Below, one piece after another: positions 46,364 through 60,600 of a DNA stretch of 64,000 nt. The DNA comes from Nemopilema nomurai (taxonomy: Eukaryota > Cnidaria > Scyphozoa > Rhizostomeae > Rhizostomatidae), in contig ML133378.1 of the NCBI GenBank assembly GCA_003864495.1, positions 1,335,009 to 1,399,008 on the forward strand, given 5' to 3'. The notes under the pieces were generated by a model. That model was not told the DNA's origin. It worked only from the letters and a program-made list of their open reading frames with translations, and did no database searches. How positions within the stretch are numbered: position 1 is the stretch's first letter; every line of letters begins with the position of its first letter. Made by a program: the position numbers and the translations under genes.

Positions 46364-49325
46364 TACACCGCCCGATACTACTTATAATTAGGTACTGGTC
46401 ATCATTTCAGGAGAGGAAAAAGAATCCACAGTTTTAGAAAACACCAGTTGATTTTATCCATGGCTTCCATTAGCCTATGAGGCATATTCTGGGGCTACTT
46501 ATTCGTAACTTTCCTTTGGAGGAACGAATTTCTTTTCCCGGAAAAATGTTTTGCTTCGACCACACTTTGTCTCACACATACTATATAAAATGAATTTTCA
46601 AATCCTAGAAAAAAGGGAGGGGGGATGTTAAGCAATGCAAATCTGAAATATTGATTCATGATAAAGGATTAACTCCTATGTTTATTACTTGCAGTCTTAA
46701 ATATTTTCAATTTTATATCAAGTAAGTACTAAAAGCCATGCTTTATTCTCAGCTACCTTCACCACCGTGTGTGGTATATACAACCTTTTCCTTTTTCCAA
46801 TGCAAGAGAAAGATGTTGTCGTATTCAAGAACAAACTTACCTGTTGCTTTATTCAATTAATTAGCATTTCGAGAACGAATGGAGTTGTTGCATCAGCATG
46901 CGCTCAGCTGTAAGGTGGGCTTAAGTCGATGGACAATATTAATTCTCTTAAAAGGCAAAAAACCTTGGTATAAGCAGCGTGTGTTGAGGTTTTCGTAAGA
47001 GGCAGAATAACGCCCGGTAGCAGAAATTGTATTTAGTATTTTTCTTTTTCAGAATAAAAAAGATTAAAATAGTTAAGAGAATCTTGAATGCATGACATAA
47101 AGCAGGTGATGGCACGTTTGAAAGATTCGCCTTCTAGCATATTTTTCTTTGCAAGAAATGCAGCTTTACTAGGTGCTAAAAAAGGGCTGGGGGTAGCTGC
47201 CTTTCCTCTCAAATCAGAAGGGGGGAATATAATGCTTGGCCTTACCACTTTCAAAGCAGCCTAATGCTTCTTTTATTACGGGTGAAAGCTCTTTTCACTA
47301 GGCTTTCAACACCACATTGCTATAATTTGGCAATCACCATAATAGCTATTGGCAACGTCATAATGGGATTTCAAAGTTCAACGCTGATAGAAAATTTCAT
47401 TGCTACCGGCATAATTGGCTGGCAATCATTCGTGAATTCTTAACATGTCATTAAGTAAAATAATTACTATTTAAAGCGATACTCTTAGTGTATCTTAGTT
47501 TCCCCAAATATATGAAGAAGTATTGGTCATCAAGGGACAGGTAATTTGTTATCATATTTGTTATGCAAAGGCGTTTCTAGGGAACCAATATGTTCTCGTG
47601 ACGTCACTTTCTTTGTGTGCTGATTGATTACGTAATAATTCATACCCAGACCTTTTATAGTTGGCGAAGTAGTGGGATTTACTTTACTCAAGTACCCTAA
47701 CATCAGGAAGGTCGCAGGAAACTAATTTTAAGCGCAAAGGCCGTTATTAAAGTTCTAGCTGGACTAGAAATTGTTAAACCAAGGTAAGCAACATTATTTT
47801 TTTGTTCAATGTGTTCTCAGTGGGTTTGGAGTTTCAATGTTCTTTGTCAGGCCACCTGACCGGAGGCGTTCCCGGCGTGGACTGGCAAATGTATTTCGAT
47901 ATGAATATAACTGTTTAATGTTGTAAGCAGACATTTCTTTTGTGAACAATGCTAGGTACATGTATTTCTGTGACCTGATGCCAAAGTTTTGGTTTTCTAA
48001 GCTTGTCATGTGCGGTTGCTGTTCTCTAAACACTTCATTTTATCAATCTCACTTTCTCTGTTGTTGAATGAGCTTTAAATATATTACTGGGTCACTGTTT
48101 ATGTTTCGGCTTGTGAAAATTTGTTTTCGTTCGGGTTCAAATTCCAGTTTAAATTATACTATCTGAAGAAGTCACAAGCATCCACAGAGAGTAGGTAATC
48201 TTGCATAGCAAGAAGTAGAATCAATAATTGTTGGTAGGCGAGGCAGCCGGAACAGGTGTTTTTATAGTGAAGTGTGGGGGGAGTTATCGTCTGAATAAAG
48301 TTATTGTGTGTGTTTTCATTGAAATGACTCCGTACATCTCACTCCTCAAAGACAGGCATGTTTAATAATTACGCTGCAATTGCGATTCTATTCACAACAG
48401 GATGTGTTAACAACCGGGCGGGGTATCCTGAACGCAAATTATATTGTATGGCCGTCCCACCGTTTTGGCATTAACAACTTACCCATAACTCCAAAAAGAA
48501 CTGACAGATTAATTCTTGTCATTTATAATTGCAAGTCCCCAACCAACTTCAAGCAAGAAGTGAAGCCTTTTTAATTTTTTTTTGTAATTTTATATAAATC
48601 ATAGATATTAAAATTGTGGCAAGGTATTTTTATTTGTGAACATTGGTTGGGTTTGCTTTAATATTAAGACATTTGGCCTACTGTTTGCAAGTATGTTTAT
48701 CTTTTATGCTTTCAACTGATAGATTCAATCCAGCAGCTTGAATATATGAGTATTTTTATGAGTGCTTAAAAAACACTGTTGATATCAAAGTAATAGAAAC
48801 TGAAGGCCTTGATCATTTCCCCTGCCACCTCTAAAATTTCTAAGAAGTTGTCCAAAATGATGCTCATTGCACTTGAAATGAAAAGTGTTAGTTTGATATT
48901 GGGTTTATTTACCAGTTTTCTTGTTTGTGTGTGTATGAGTCATGGGTCCAAAGTTCTAGCAAGATTAATGTTAGCTAACTCCAGCTTTAGATAGGTCAAA
49001 TCTTAGTAATGCCTTTCAAAACAAAGCATTTCAGTACACTACATATTCAGTGTCTAGAACAAAATTACTTATTTCAATGAGAAGCTTGTAAGACCATAAA
49101 CTTAATACCAAGACACAGTAGGACGGCTATCAGAAAAGTAGAAGCCATTTACATTCTGGGTCATGCGCCTCATAAGGATGACCTACAGGAAAAGCCTCCC
49201 AAACTGGTGGTACTTGATCATTTTGATACCACAAGGCTTTCTTTAGTTGTTTCTGTTAAACATTTGACCTACAACAACATTAAATTGGCTCGTAGCGTAG
49301 CTAGAACTGTTAGGATAGATGTTAT
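46364..49325. other. Non-coding stretch after the retrotransposon
   Basis: No genes recognised. A TATA-like ttttatag at about 47656 and a donor-like gtaagc at about 47782 could mark an untranslated first exon, but this is too weak to call. An open plus-strand stretch of about 83 codons lies at 49070-49329, without start codon or motif. Confidence 0.45.
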
Positions 49326-49420
49326 TTAAGTTTTGTGATTTGTGATCATTTTGTGAATGAACAAGTCCACGTAACCACAAGCATAAGCTAATGCTGTCTC
49401 TCCCCTTGGATGAGAAACAC
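49326..49420 (-). CDS. Possible last exon of an ankyrin-repeat gene
   Basis: On the minus strand a good acceptor (gttttgctttttcaag) at 49421-49422 is followed by two bases and 31 codons ending in TAA. The content GETALAYACGYVDLFIHKMI fits an ankyrin repeat (G-x-T-A-L-x-x-A-C). Phase would be 1, so an upstream exon at higher coordinates is required, and none was recognised. It is short, so a chance match or a pseudogene exon cannot be excluded. If real, this is the terminal exon, since the frame closes with a stop rather than a donor. Confidence 0.35.
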
Positions 49421-52400
49421 CTTGAAAAAGCAAAACAACAAGCTTTAGTTAGTCTTGGATGGCAAAACCTCTATGATCAACATTGAACAATTGTAGGCTG
49501 AAAAAAGGCTAATCTTATTTTGGCAACATTGAAGCAAAATTGTATCGGTTGGGTTTATACACACAAAAGGCTCATACATTTTTTATAACAGGGTAGAAAG
49601 TTCCAAAAGTAAATGCAAAAAGGCAAACCTTAAGTTGACCTCGGTACGTTTTTGCACTAATTGTTTGGGATTCAACCTGTGATTGTGAAGCTCTACTGTT
49701 TAACCATTTTCATAGGTGGCTGAAGGATGGCCAACAGAAGCAGGCTATAACACAATACATAATGTTTTGAGTTACTTTTTAACTGGTCAGTAAGTCTGTT
49801 TTTTCATCAAAAAATAGCTCTGTCTAGTATTTCAGTGCCTCAATCAATTCTCTTAAGCTACAAGACATTTAAGTGCCAATTTCCCATGGTAGACAAGCCT
49901 TGAAATTTGGGGGGAAAGCTGTTAAAAATCTGTTGTTATGAGCAATTTGGAAAAGATGAGTTTGATCTGATGAGTAATCAACTACACAATTGAAAATTTT
50001 ATAGACACATAGGCTCCAGTTTATTTGGCCTGTCTAAATCATCTAAAAAGCTCATTATTTTGAGAAAAAATAATGATTTTCATTATTAAAAAATTTTTTC
50101 CTGACTACTAGAAATCTGAGTATTTAGTAATTCTCAACTTGCATTATTTTGCAAAGCTGCTCTTTTTTCATTTGCTTACTAAGAAAATCAAGATCTAATA
50201 GAAAATCAAAGGTTTATGTTCTTTGTCTCATTGGTTTACTTTTCAGCTTTGTTGGGCATGGTTTCTAATCTATTATAAGAATAACCACCCAATGTAACAT
50301 AAAAAATGTTTTTAATTTTGAACTGAAAATGCTTTTAAAGGAGCTTGCTCTATAAACTTTTTTTCTACTCATTGTCCTTGGCATGACCAAACTTTCACCC
50401 AAATTGAGGAGAGTCACCAGCTCTCTGTATTTCCAGGCATAAGGAATCACAAGGTGTGGTCACATAAAAAGGAAGGACAGGAAATTGCTTGATAAGCTCA
50501 AGCTTCTCAGTGTCCTAAAAACTACCTTTGGGTGCTAGGTAGAAACAAATACTAAATATTGCTGACACCCAATGCTAAATGCATTCAAATTGCATATAAT
50601 GAGCTGCTGGGAAAGGAGGGGGATGCATCAGCCTTGTCACTCTTATCTAGACAAGGCTTGGCTGTAGTGACTTGGTATAAATCAAGCATATTCTTTGCAC
50701 TAAATTTTGCGTTATTAAGGCAGGCTTAGTTTTGTGTAGAGCATGAATGCAAAGAGAATGTAAGAATGCCATAGGCGCCGACATTCTTACAAGGTAAGCT
50801 CAGCCCCCCCCCTGGGAATTTTGTTTGAAATCCACCACTGGGCTAAAAATTCAGCGCAGAACAGCTGAAGGAAGGTACATGTATATTCTCAAAAATGTGA
50901 AATTTATCTATTGTTAAAGAATAGTTTGAATCAAATAAATCCCTTGTAAAAAATTTAGTCAAAACTTTCTGTCTCCTACGTCATTTGTTGATATTTTAAC
51001 TTGTCCAATGCCGAAATTGAACAGTGTCTTAATGGTCAAACTGATCAAAGGCAGGAAACCATAACCAATAATTTACATAAAAAATGACATCCCTACTTTG
51101 GATGAAAACTCGAATTTAATAGCTCTCACTGAGCATTTGATAGTACCTGATTTTCAAGATGGACAAATTTGTTGCGAGACGGACAATAATAAAATGGACA
51201 GATGGACAATAACAAAACATGTTTACGACAAATATGTTTTCACTTTATCTTTGAAATATTTGTGCAAGTATGTGTTGCTTTAATTCAAAAATCAAATCTT
51301 TTTATAATATATTCTTTTAATTCTAAGGGATTTCTTTGGTGAATTAAATTTCTTTTGCAAATTAGGCATTTTTATAATAGTCTTCCTAGGAAGAGATGAT
51401 TTTCTTGCTGGGTGTCCCTTTGCCATCCAGTCAGAAACCCAGGAGGCAAAGAAATTTTGCAACTGATGTCCAAACAGAATGTTTTTGGACTTGCCAAAGC
51501 CTTAAGCAAAATCTATAAACAGGATCACCCCCAAAAATGACTGATAAGAAAATCAAAGTGATGCACAAAGCATTGAGGTGTGGCTTATCTTATCTTAAAG
51601 TTTTACCTGCAATCGTATCTTTTACTCATCAACAAATTAAATTGCTTAACCACTTTTCTATGCAAGAAAAAAGCCCTAAATATATGTCATTTCTAACTTT
51701 GTTTTAAGAAATTTTCAGAAGTGCACACAAAAAGGGTTAAGTCACATAAAGTAAACAGTGCATTTTCTTGCCCAAAATTTTTGTAGAAGTATATAATTAG
51801 TTGATGCAAGGAGGTCAGTATCAGTTTGGGAAGGTTTGGTTTCAAACCTTACATAGTTGCATGAATACAGCATATTGTTTTTCTTATTTTTCTGACAAGG
51901 TGAGATTTTCTTTTGTATCGTTGTAATTAAAAAAAAATTCCTACCTTAATGGAATTGAAATTGTTTATTGACCAAGCTAATGTATCATTTAAACAGTTTT
52001 TGGGATATAATAGGAGTTTTTGTTGAGCTGAGTTTGGGATTATTCAAAAGAAGAAACCAACAAAAATTTGCTTGTATGCAGGGAGAAATTTGCCAAACAG
52101 AGCTTATTCGATTCATGAGTGTAAGGTAGATACCGTGTCTGCATGAAAGTGATCAAGTGTTTTGGAAATGTACCAGGGCTGTATCGTGTGTAGAAACATC
52201 GCATGTATCATGTTTACAGAAAAGGTATCATACTTGCTTAGAAACATGCTAATGGAAACAAGCTTTAGCCCTACCTCGAAGTTCTCATACTTAAAAGGCA
52301 ACAACAGCTTTCCAGAGAAACCTGTGCTTTCAATTCATTTCTGTTCCAAACAAATTTAAAACCGTCTTGTGCTATGGAGAGAAATGCTCTCGATTATTCA

Positions 52401-55400
52401 GAGTCTATTTTCAAATTACCTACAGGTGACGCTCCTGTTGTCGACATATAATCAAATATTTGTTTTCGACATATAATTTCGTAAGCAGTCTTGCAAAGGG
52501 GGTACCCGTGGAATCCAGATCCGTTACGCACCCAAATAAAGAGAGCAAATAACAAAAATTACGTGAGAGTCTTTCACGCCCAAGTCCTTTAAGTGTTTAG
52601 AAAACAATAATTTTCACTTCGACAATACTAGAAGCCGAAAAGGACAGTAAGATTTATTCTGCAACATAACTTTGCTGTTTTCAAAATACTGATATGCAAT
52701 ACACAATAGTTGTTTGGGTTAGCCCAATTTTCTTTTGTTAAAATTTGTTCATTTTTTTAAAGCGGCCTTCCCCTATGCTTTTTACTTCGTTTACTTGGCT
52801 CGCTGCTTGGCTCATAGCAAGTCTTTAAATTTAAGAATTTTGGTCAAACTTCCCGAAGTTTGGGTGCTATCCCGTTACATTCTTCTAGCTTTCCGACCTG
52901 GAGCTTCACAAAGTATTTTTACATTTTTTGCAATTTATAACATAGCACTAACAAAGCTTGGAGTGATTTGAGACAGTTTTTTGCATAGTGCAATCTAATA
53001 TAGTACGTAGTTTGTCGTAATTCTCTGCAAAGTTTCTTCAAAAGTGTTCAGTCAAGATATCATTTTGTCCATGTTCTGCGAACAAAGGTTACTTTCATGG
53101 CCATAAATCATCCAATTTTTCCGTAGCTGTGGCATTTATACCTGCACCCCTTAAAATTATTTTCTCTTTGTTAATCAGTGAGCGAAGGGACTTAAATGAG
53201 CTTTTTGAAGCAGAGCTGTTTCACCCGTTTTGCAGAAAGCAGGTGTGCTGATACAAACATTTTATTACAGAACTCTTCATCGCCCCTCTTCGTAATCAAA
53301 TGCTGGATAACACTTTCTTTTCAACAACATCTTATATTTGTTATTTCTTTGTGTAGCTTTACGTGTTGACCTGTTTGCAACAAATAGGTGTTGAATCATT
53401 TAGACATTTAATTAAATTTCTGTCAACTAACTAATAATTTATCAAACGGACGCTATCGTTTTGGAGAAACTGGAAAGGCTAGAAGTTACACGCGGCCCTT
53501 TCACACACCCCTCCCGGGGGTAAAAGCGATTGGTTGTGCCCCAACTGAGTCACTTAATCTTTACATCCACTGTAGTTCACAACTACTCTTATTTTGAATT
53601 CATAAGGCGGTTTGACTTTTTATGAAGCAATTTTGTTTGAGAATTCACTGCTTCTACCTTTCTTACAATGAGATATCAATGTTTTCGTAGCTGCATGCCC
53701 GCGTGCATCGCCCCCTGTTTTGTGTGGTTAGAAACTCGTGTCTCGAATAGCAAGATGAATCGAATCGAACCTGCATTATTAAAAGCCAGTAGACGCACAG
53801 CCGAATTCGAATTGAAAAGCGAGCCTCGCTTTTTGAAAGAAGCGGTAATGAGGCGTGTCTACAGCCTTGTCTTGGCTACCAGCTCAGAATCAGCTGTTTT
53901 TAAACCATCTCTTCAGCCTGAACAATAATATCAGACTGTAAAGGTTTGGTCGTGGGAATATTCCCTAGCTCCCATGCATCGCCAAAGCCAAACTGGTCAA
54001 TACAGCAAGAGCAAGTTTCGTGTTGCCATCAAAAGGTGAAAGATCGGTGTAAGTTTACTCATATTTTGATAGTTTAGTTTTACAAGCATAAGGTAAACAT
54101 TCATTTGATTAAGGGTTTCCTCTGTCTTATATAGCTTTTCAGGTAAATATTCTTGTTTTTGATTTCGCAAAAGGCTTGCAACTAGTGGTAAAGAATGCTG
54201 TCTGTTTTCATAAATTTTTCGACTGGCAACTGTTCAGTTGACCGGTTATCTGGGATTCGCGTTTCCATGTCAATGCACGACTCGTTGAGCCACTCATTTT
54301 GCGGTTCAGCTTGGTTGCATTTTCAATGCTCCATTTAACTTTTCCTCCAGTCTCAACATTCCCTAAATCTTTTATCTTTGGCAAAGAATTTGTCTTTTCA
54401 CGGCTAAAAGTCCCGTCATTTTGCCAATCATTTGTTTTGTCGCAAAAACCCATCATTTCCCCAAGAAATATTCTACTTCCCGTGAACTCAACCGACGATG
54501 GCATAAACATAGTTTACATTTAGATTCCGGCGGTTCAGTTTTGGGAACAGAAGAAACTCACTTAGAAACCCTTGGATGATCAGAAGTTGAATCCCTTTCT
54601 CACATAACTTCCGCTGCTATTTTGTTTTCTTTTCTTTATTTTTTCTATGCTGGTTGTGTCTTTTGAATAAAGAAAAAACATGTCGGTGCGGACTTCTTTC
54701 TCTAACCATGGCAAGGTATTAGGCCACAAAGTTACCTATAGAAAGCTGCACCTTTTTTCTGCACCGAATATTACCCATGTTAACCTACGTTTTGAAGACA
54801 GTTTGTTTATCTTTATTTCCTAGGCTTTACTCTTTAAAGGTATTTTATCCGAGCAAAATTTACATATCGCTTTTTCTTTGCAAGATTTTGTTTCGTCTCC
54901 ATAAATGCAGTTCTCTATAAAACTTCCGGTCTCTTTGCTGCCCCTGAATTACGGTAAATCAAAGATCAAGGGCCAAGATGTTACGGAACAAGCTTTTGAG
55001 TTAGGGCAAATCGAATTTACTTCCTCTTTGACCCCTCCCATTTCCTAGAATTTTCCACAACTTTTTAAGCACGCGAAGTTTGATCCTTTCTGTTTTCTTT
55101 CCTGTTTTTAAAGATAGAACCATTGAATGCGAGAAAATCACACCCAGATGACAATTTAAAAAATTTCCATCCTAGCTTGTTCACAGAACTTTTTGTTATT
55201 GATTATATGTTAATTCACAAATTACACCTTTCATAGTCTCGGTTCGCTGCTAAATGATTCACACAATCCTTCAAATTTTCTGTTTTTGAATCATCTTCCT
55301 TACAGTATGATCCATATCTGACTCGATTCGAGAAAATATAGTGCCTGATTGAAGATTCATGAGTTTTTGTGCAAGTAGCTCTTCGTGAGAAGATTCTTTA

Positions 55401-57587
55401 CCGACAACACAGTTAGTTGACGAATTTCGCAATCTCCCAATTACATCACGTGTAATGAGTTGACACCCGTTCAGCCTACACGCATTTTATTCAGTTTGCC
55501 ATAAAACTCTATGGACATCCCAGCGTCTAAATCAGGCTCCTTATTAATATTTCATTCACTAATTCATTTAATCGTTAAGAAGTCCCTTATCACTATTTCA
55601 GGTTATTGAAATGCCCGCGCTTGCCTCTGAATGCGACCGCATGATTTCGCCAAATGTTAAATGAACACCGGTTTTGTTAATTTCTTCATTCTTTGCCTAA
55701 TGACAGTCCCCAGCGACCGTTTTCATACACACTTCTCAAGCCGGCACTTTGATCTTTTTTTTATTCTATTCTCCTGTGTTTACAATTTCAACCAAAACAG
55801 CTCAGCCCTCCAGCACTTCCAAACCTTCCCTCCAGCTTCTTAACAATCTCCAAACATTTCTCAATGCCTCACAGTTGTGACGAAGTAGATTCGCATCGCC
55901 TCCGACTGAGCTTATGCCTTGGCCAAATTCATTAAAAAAATCCTTAAGCATATGTTCAAGTTGATTGAATCTCTCTCAATGTGGCCTGGAGAGCTCGACA
56001 TTTAAAACTGAAGTGTGATTTATTTCGGTTTTCCAAAGTTACAACCTACACTTATGTCTTTGTCAAGTGTTTTGTAAAGCATTTCAGATTTGGCTTCTGA
56101 AAATTGCAGCAACAAGTAAATCTTCTGCAAGGCATGAATAGTAACAATTTATAAATTTTTGTTGGAGGGAATAGTTGCAAGTGGCTTCCCATATTGGTTG
56201 CTAATCGAAACGAACTTCCCATGAAAGCATTTCACCGAATGCTCAATATTTAGATTAACAAACCTAGTTGAAATATTTTGAATTTAGGCTTACATCTCGA
56301 GAGTTCTATGGAACACCAAAAAACATGGTGGCTTGTTGTCAAAATGGATTATTCTACCTGGTTTTAGTTTGCTTGTCATCGTGCAAAAAATTACCACAGC
56401 GTCTAACTTTTGGTCAGTTCAAATTTTTGTCTTAATTTGCCTGCATTTGACAATGCACCATTATTTTAAAGCTTCTTGCTAGTTGTCTAAATCCTAACGG
56501 CTAAATGTTTAGTGAAAGTTTAATGAAACCGTAAATTTCAAGAGCAATTAAAATAAAGATTTATAAAGTTTTAAGGTGTGGTTGATTGTGAGTGAGGCTA
56601 GTTAAGGGGTTAGTTGCTAATCCGATGGGCTTATTATGAAGGGGGCAAGAAAAAGAATCCCCCAAAACTACTGTCTGATGGTTTTGACTGCTGAACAGAA
56701 TTGCAGTGGAGGAGTCTTCGTGACAGACAACAACACTTGCTGCTTCACAAAGCAAATTAACTTAAATCCCAGTGTAAAAAGAAACGAAACCAAAAGCATC
56801 ATTAAGCGGTGGAATTCGATATTAACGAACAGCTGCTCCGTATATGTGTGCGAAGATGCATGATGATATTATGGTTTATGTGTTTTGTTTAATTGATGCT
56901 CGGAGGGAAATTGGCATTCTGCAGGTACCTGCCTCAAATGATAATCCGAGGATGCTGCCTCATTTCGTTCTTGTTTTGTAAGTGGCGAAGTTATGACTTT
57001 TCAATAAGCCGTAACATTAATTGGGTGATGATTTTCCCTCGTCTGAACTTGTTTCGCGTGTATGTGAAGGCCGGTAAGCCTGAGCTGATGACTTTTTCAG
57101 TTGAGCGATGGAAAGGTAGCTTGGGGGCGGTGTTATATGAGTGTTTCTTTTCTATGTGCTGAGACATCTGGTACAGTTTTAGTTTACATGATTTTCGTAT
57201 GAACAGTCGTCGGAAGATAGTTACTGACGATCTCGACTACAAGGAGTGTCTGTGCTAGAACGATTAAGGAATATCACATCCTTCTACTTCTAAAAGCATT
57301 GGAGTGTAATGCCATGTTTCCACCTACAAATGTTTCTTTGGTTTTCGGTTTGGTGAGAGCTAGGAGGAATTCTCTTCGTGGTGTTTTCCTATCCGAATTA
57401 TAACGTTGTTTACTAAATAATTCAGATTTATTGCCCCCCAGACATTTCTGAATCTGTAATTATTATTTTAAATTGTACAAGTCTCTGATTAACTTAGTTG
57501 AGGTTAGTCAATCTCCGGCTCATTCAACCCCCGGTTTCATGATATCGGTTGCTTCATTATTAATGACTGCGCTACTATAGTTTTCGG
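49421..57587. other. Long stretch without recognised genes
   Basis: About 8 kb of AT-rich sequence. It contains short ORFs without motifs (50265-50450 minus, 52735-52971 plus, 53668-53928 plus, 56636-56863 plus), none with convincing splice sites. A short inverted repeat with 9-bp arms (gtaagaatg and cattcttac) surrounds ccataggcgccga at 50760-50790. It may hold unrecognised upstream exons of the DLGAP gene or of the ankyrin-like exon. Confidence 0.45.
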
Positions 57588-57593
57588 TATAAA
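57588..57593 (+). promoter_or_regulatory. TATA-like sequence upstream of the DLGAP-like start
   Basis: TATAAA stands 43 bp before the ATG at 57636, which would allow a short leader. It overlaps the region that could otherwise be read as the pyrimidine tract of an acceptor (tttctttccag to 57611), so the two readings compete. Confidence 0.3.
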
Positions 57594-57635
57594 TCTCGCA
57601 TTTCTTTCCAGCTAACAGCATTTACCACGGGCATA

Positions 57636-60600
57636 ATGGATAAACCCGAAATCCAGATTGATATTTCGCGGTTGAGCATCATAGACAAAGAAAACACACA
57701 CCCAGATAAGATTATCAAGAAAGATGGACAGTATTTCCTGACAATTTTACAGGCAGAAGTCGACAAATTCACTGCTTTATGCGTAAAAGCAGAAAAAGAT
57801 ATCGCCGAAAACTCCCTATCTGAAGAAGGTTGGTTCCCATGTGTTGTTTTCGTCTCATCTTATCTTGCTTTGTGTTTTACTTCACAGAAGATTTTTCTTG
57901 TTTTTGAAGATGAAGTAAAAACTAATGAAAGGCCTGAAAAGAACGGGGGTGTGTTTTTTGCTTGCAGCTGACAGTTTTTAGTAGAATATCAAGGATGCAA
58001 ATTTGCTCGAAGTTTAAAGGAAAAGAGTACGGAATGTTTTTGCAACATTGCTTGAAATACACGCTTTTTTATAAGGAACCTACCTCAAGGCCTAATTCCA
58101 AAAGTTCCTTATTCGTAGACCTCAAATCATCAGATTTTAGTACCAAAAGTTCCTTAAAAGTTCCTTAAGTTCTCACTTTCGTTGTTTTGACTACAATAAG
58201 CCTTAACACGTAATAGAGAGAGGGGCGAGATAGACTATGCGGAAACTACTCAATGAAGCACTTGACACACGAATAGCAAACAATCTATGCCAGTATTGGC
58301 TGCAAATGAATGGAACCGGCTTTTTAGTTCTTGGTGCTTGCAGGTATAAAACTTTTTCAAATCGAAAAGTTCCTTAGGGGTTTCGTTTTTAGTACTATAA
58401 CTTCTTTAAATATTTCGGCCTTCTATAGGTTCCTTTTAAATTGGTTCCTTATAAAAAAGCGTGTATATGACTGATGCCAGATTTAGGACAGAGGGGTATT
58501 CGGAGACTTGTACAGTTGTACCTGCCCCAGTATTATTTTGGTGAAAGACAATTCAATATTTATAGACTTGATTGCTATTCACTAAAACTTTTTCGCAATC
58601 ACTCGTTTTGAAATTAAAACCAGTAGTCTTGACAGAGTCCTTTAGTTCTTGCCGTTGGAAAGTGTTTGTGCCCTTCTGATAGGTAATTTATTTATTTGGT
58701 GACAGGACTGGGAATTACAATGAGAAAAATTTTCTATTTTTATTAAAAATCAGACCTAATGAGTGACGCCAGTAGGAGCTTTTTTCCCCTACCATAAATT
58801 TCATCAAAGTCTATACAATTTGATACGAGTTTTTTTAGATCGAATTGTTGGCAAGAATTCACGTTTTACCTTCTCGGCCCTTTTCCATTTTAATCTGTCT
58901 ACAGCCAGGTTGAAGATATGGTTCTACAATGGTCCAGCTAACAAGCTATTTAATCTGTATACATCGCTATATTGATTCAAAAATCTAACAGCAACCACAG
59001 TAATATCTTCATTGACAACATCATGAGCCTGACATACACGTATTTATTTATAAGAAAGTTCAAAATGACCCCAGTACTCAAACCTTCTTAATAATCTGGC
59101 AATTTCAGTACTCAAACTTTCTTAAGACTTTCTCAGGGAAAAAACTGAATATTTTGGTTAATAGAACTCAACACAGTACACAGTCAGAATTGGGAGTGTT
59201 AAAAGACAAAAACTTTAAATATTGAGACAACATGTTTTACTTATGTTTCCTGTGTATATACACATATTGGATCTATTGATAAGTTGTTGAAGTGCTTTTT
59301 TCTGACTAACTCTAATTCACAGGATGAAATTTATTCATAGTTTTGCTTGTTTATCCTTACTGGGTAAAAACAAATTTTAAACTTTCTTTGATTTGACAAG
59401 TCGTACTGAAGTTTCTTAACTTTTGGACTAATCAAGTGCTACTTTCTTATAAAACACTTTCTTATGAAAAAATTACTTTCTATGTCCCAATCCTAGATAG
59501 TGGATGGATAATGGCTCCGCAAAAAGTATATCGATTTTCTGACGATGTACACACATTTTTCACCTGGAACGAATTTCTAGCTATTAACGGGTTTCTTGTA
59601 AAGGACTGTGTCGGAAAGGTTTCGAGCCTTCGCCGTCTTATGGCTTCAGCTGCCACCGGGAGATTCTAACAGTTGAAATGCATTTAAAAAGAAGTTATGT
59701 CGCTTAGCAGCTAGATCATGACTCATCGCCCTTTTCAAGATCCACAAAGCCCTTTAGGAATGCGATCCACCCATGTAGAGAATTTATAGAGAAGGCCACG
59801 TCAGAACCTAAGCTTCTGTTTTAGAAGTATACCTGTTAACTTGTTAGCCGTGTCTAGAGATGTATGTAGCTCCTTTTGGCAAGCCATTATCCGCCATTGC
59901 TGCTTTCGTCATCCAACCATAGACGTTCTTAGTTTGAATTAGGCTCAGGTTGTTTAACTGACTTTGTCTCCTGCGAGGTCAACCTAAGAGCGCAGGCATC
60001 AGCCATCCCAAACTTGTTTCCCGCCAAAATCTTGACTCGGCTTCCAACGCGATTACGAGGTCTGTCAAACATTGTGCTGGCAAATGAATCTCAAAAGAAG
60101 TGATACTGTGGTAAGAAAGTAAAACGCGTGTACGTGGCCTCTTCTTTTTCAAATAAATTAACTAAATCAATCTGCACAGGTGAAGTTTTAATGACAGCTA
60201 TTTTTCTGCAGCGAGTGGCAAGATACGCGCCGCCATTGGCAAATCGCAGCTACTTCTGACGAAGAAGTTCAAACAATTCGAGAAACTTTGCAATGAAAAT
60301 ATTGTAAGTTGCAATAATATTCTTGCCCTTTTGCCCATCTGCGTAATTCTAGCGTAATTCGATCTGCTGAGTGTTTGACAAAAGTCGCTTTATTCTAGAT
60401 CTTGAAATTTTGCTTTTTGGAATAGCCTTGACAGTCTTTCTGTAATAATTTTCATAATGGCTTGATAAGGTAATATTATGCTTTTTATTTCCAGGAATCT
60501 TCGCCAGGCAAGAAGCGTCCAATGTCCACAGACCTTGAAGGATTCTGGGATATGGTCTCAATACAAGTATGCATGTTTTCAATTCAACGTTTAAAGAGCA

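Noticed and set aside
47656..47790. TATA-like sequence and gtaagc donor, possible untranslated first exon
   Set aside because: Nothing connects it to a downstream coding exon 10 kb away.
48130..48150. tRNA B-box-like gggttcaaattcc
   Set aside because: No matching A box, acceptor stem or anticodon arm could be built around it.
49070..49329. Open plus-strand stretch of about 83 codons
   Set aside because: No ATG, no acceptor, no recognisable family; may be the 3' untranslated region of the minus-strand ankyrin-like exon.
53668..53928. 86-codon Cys-containing ORF
   Set aside because: First part is Cys-rich by chance; no domain and no splice signals.
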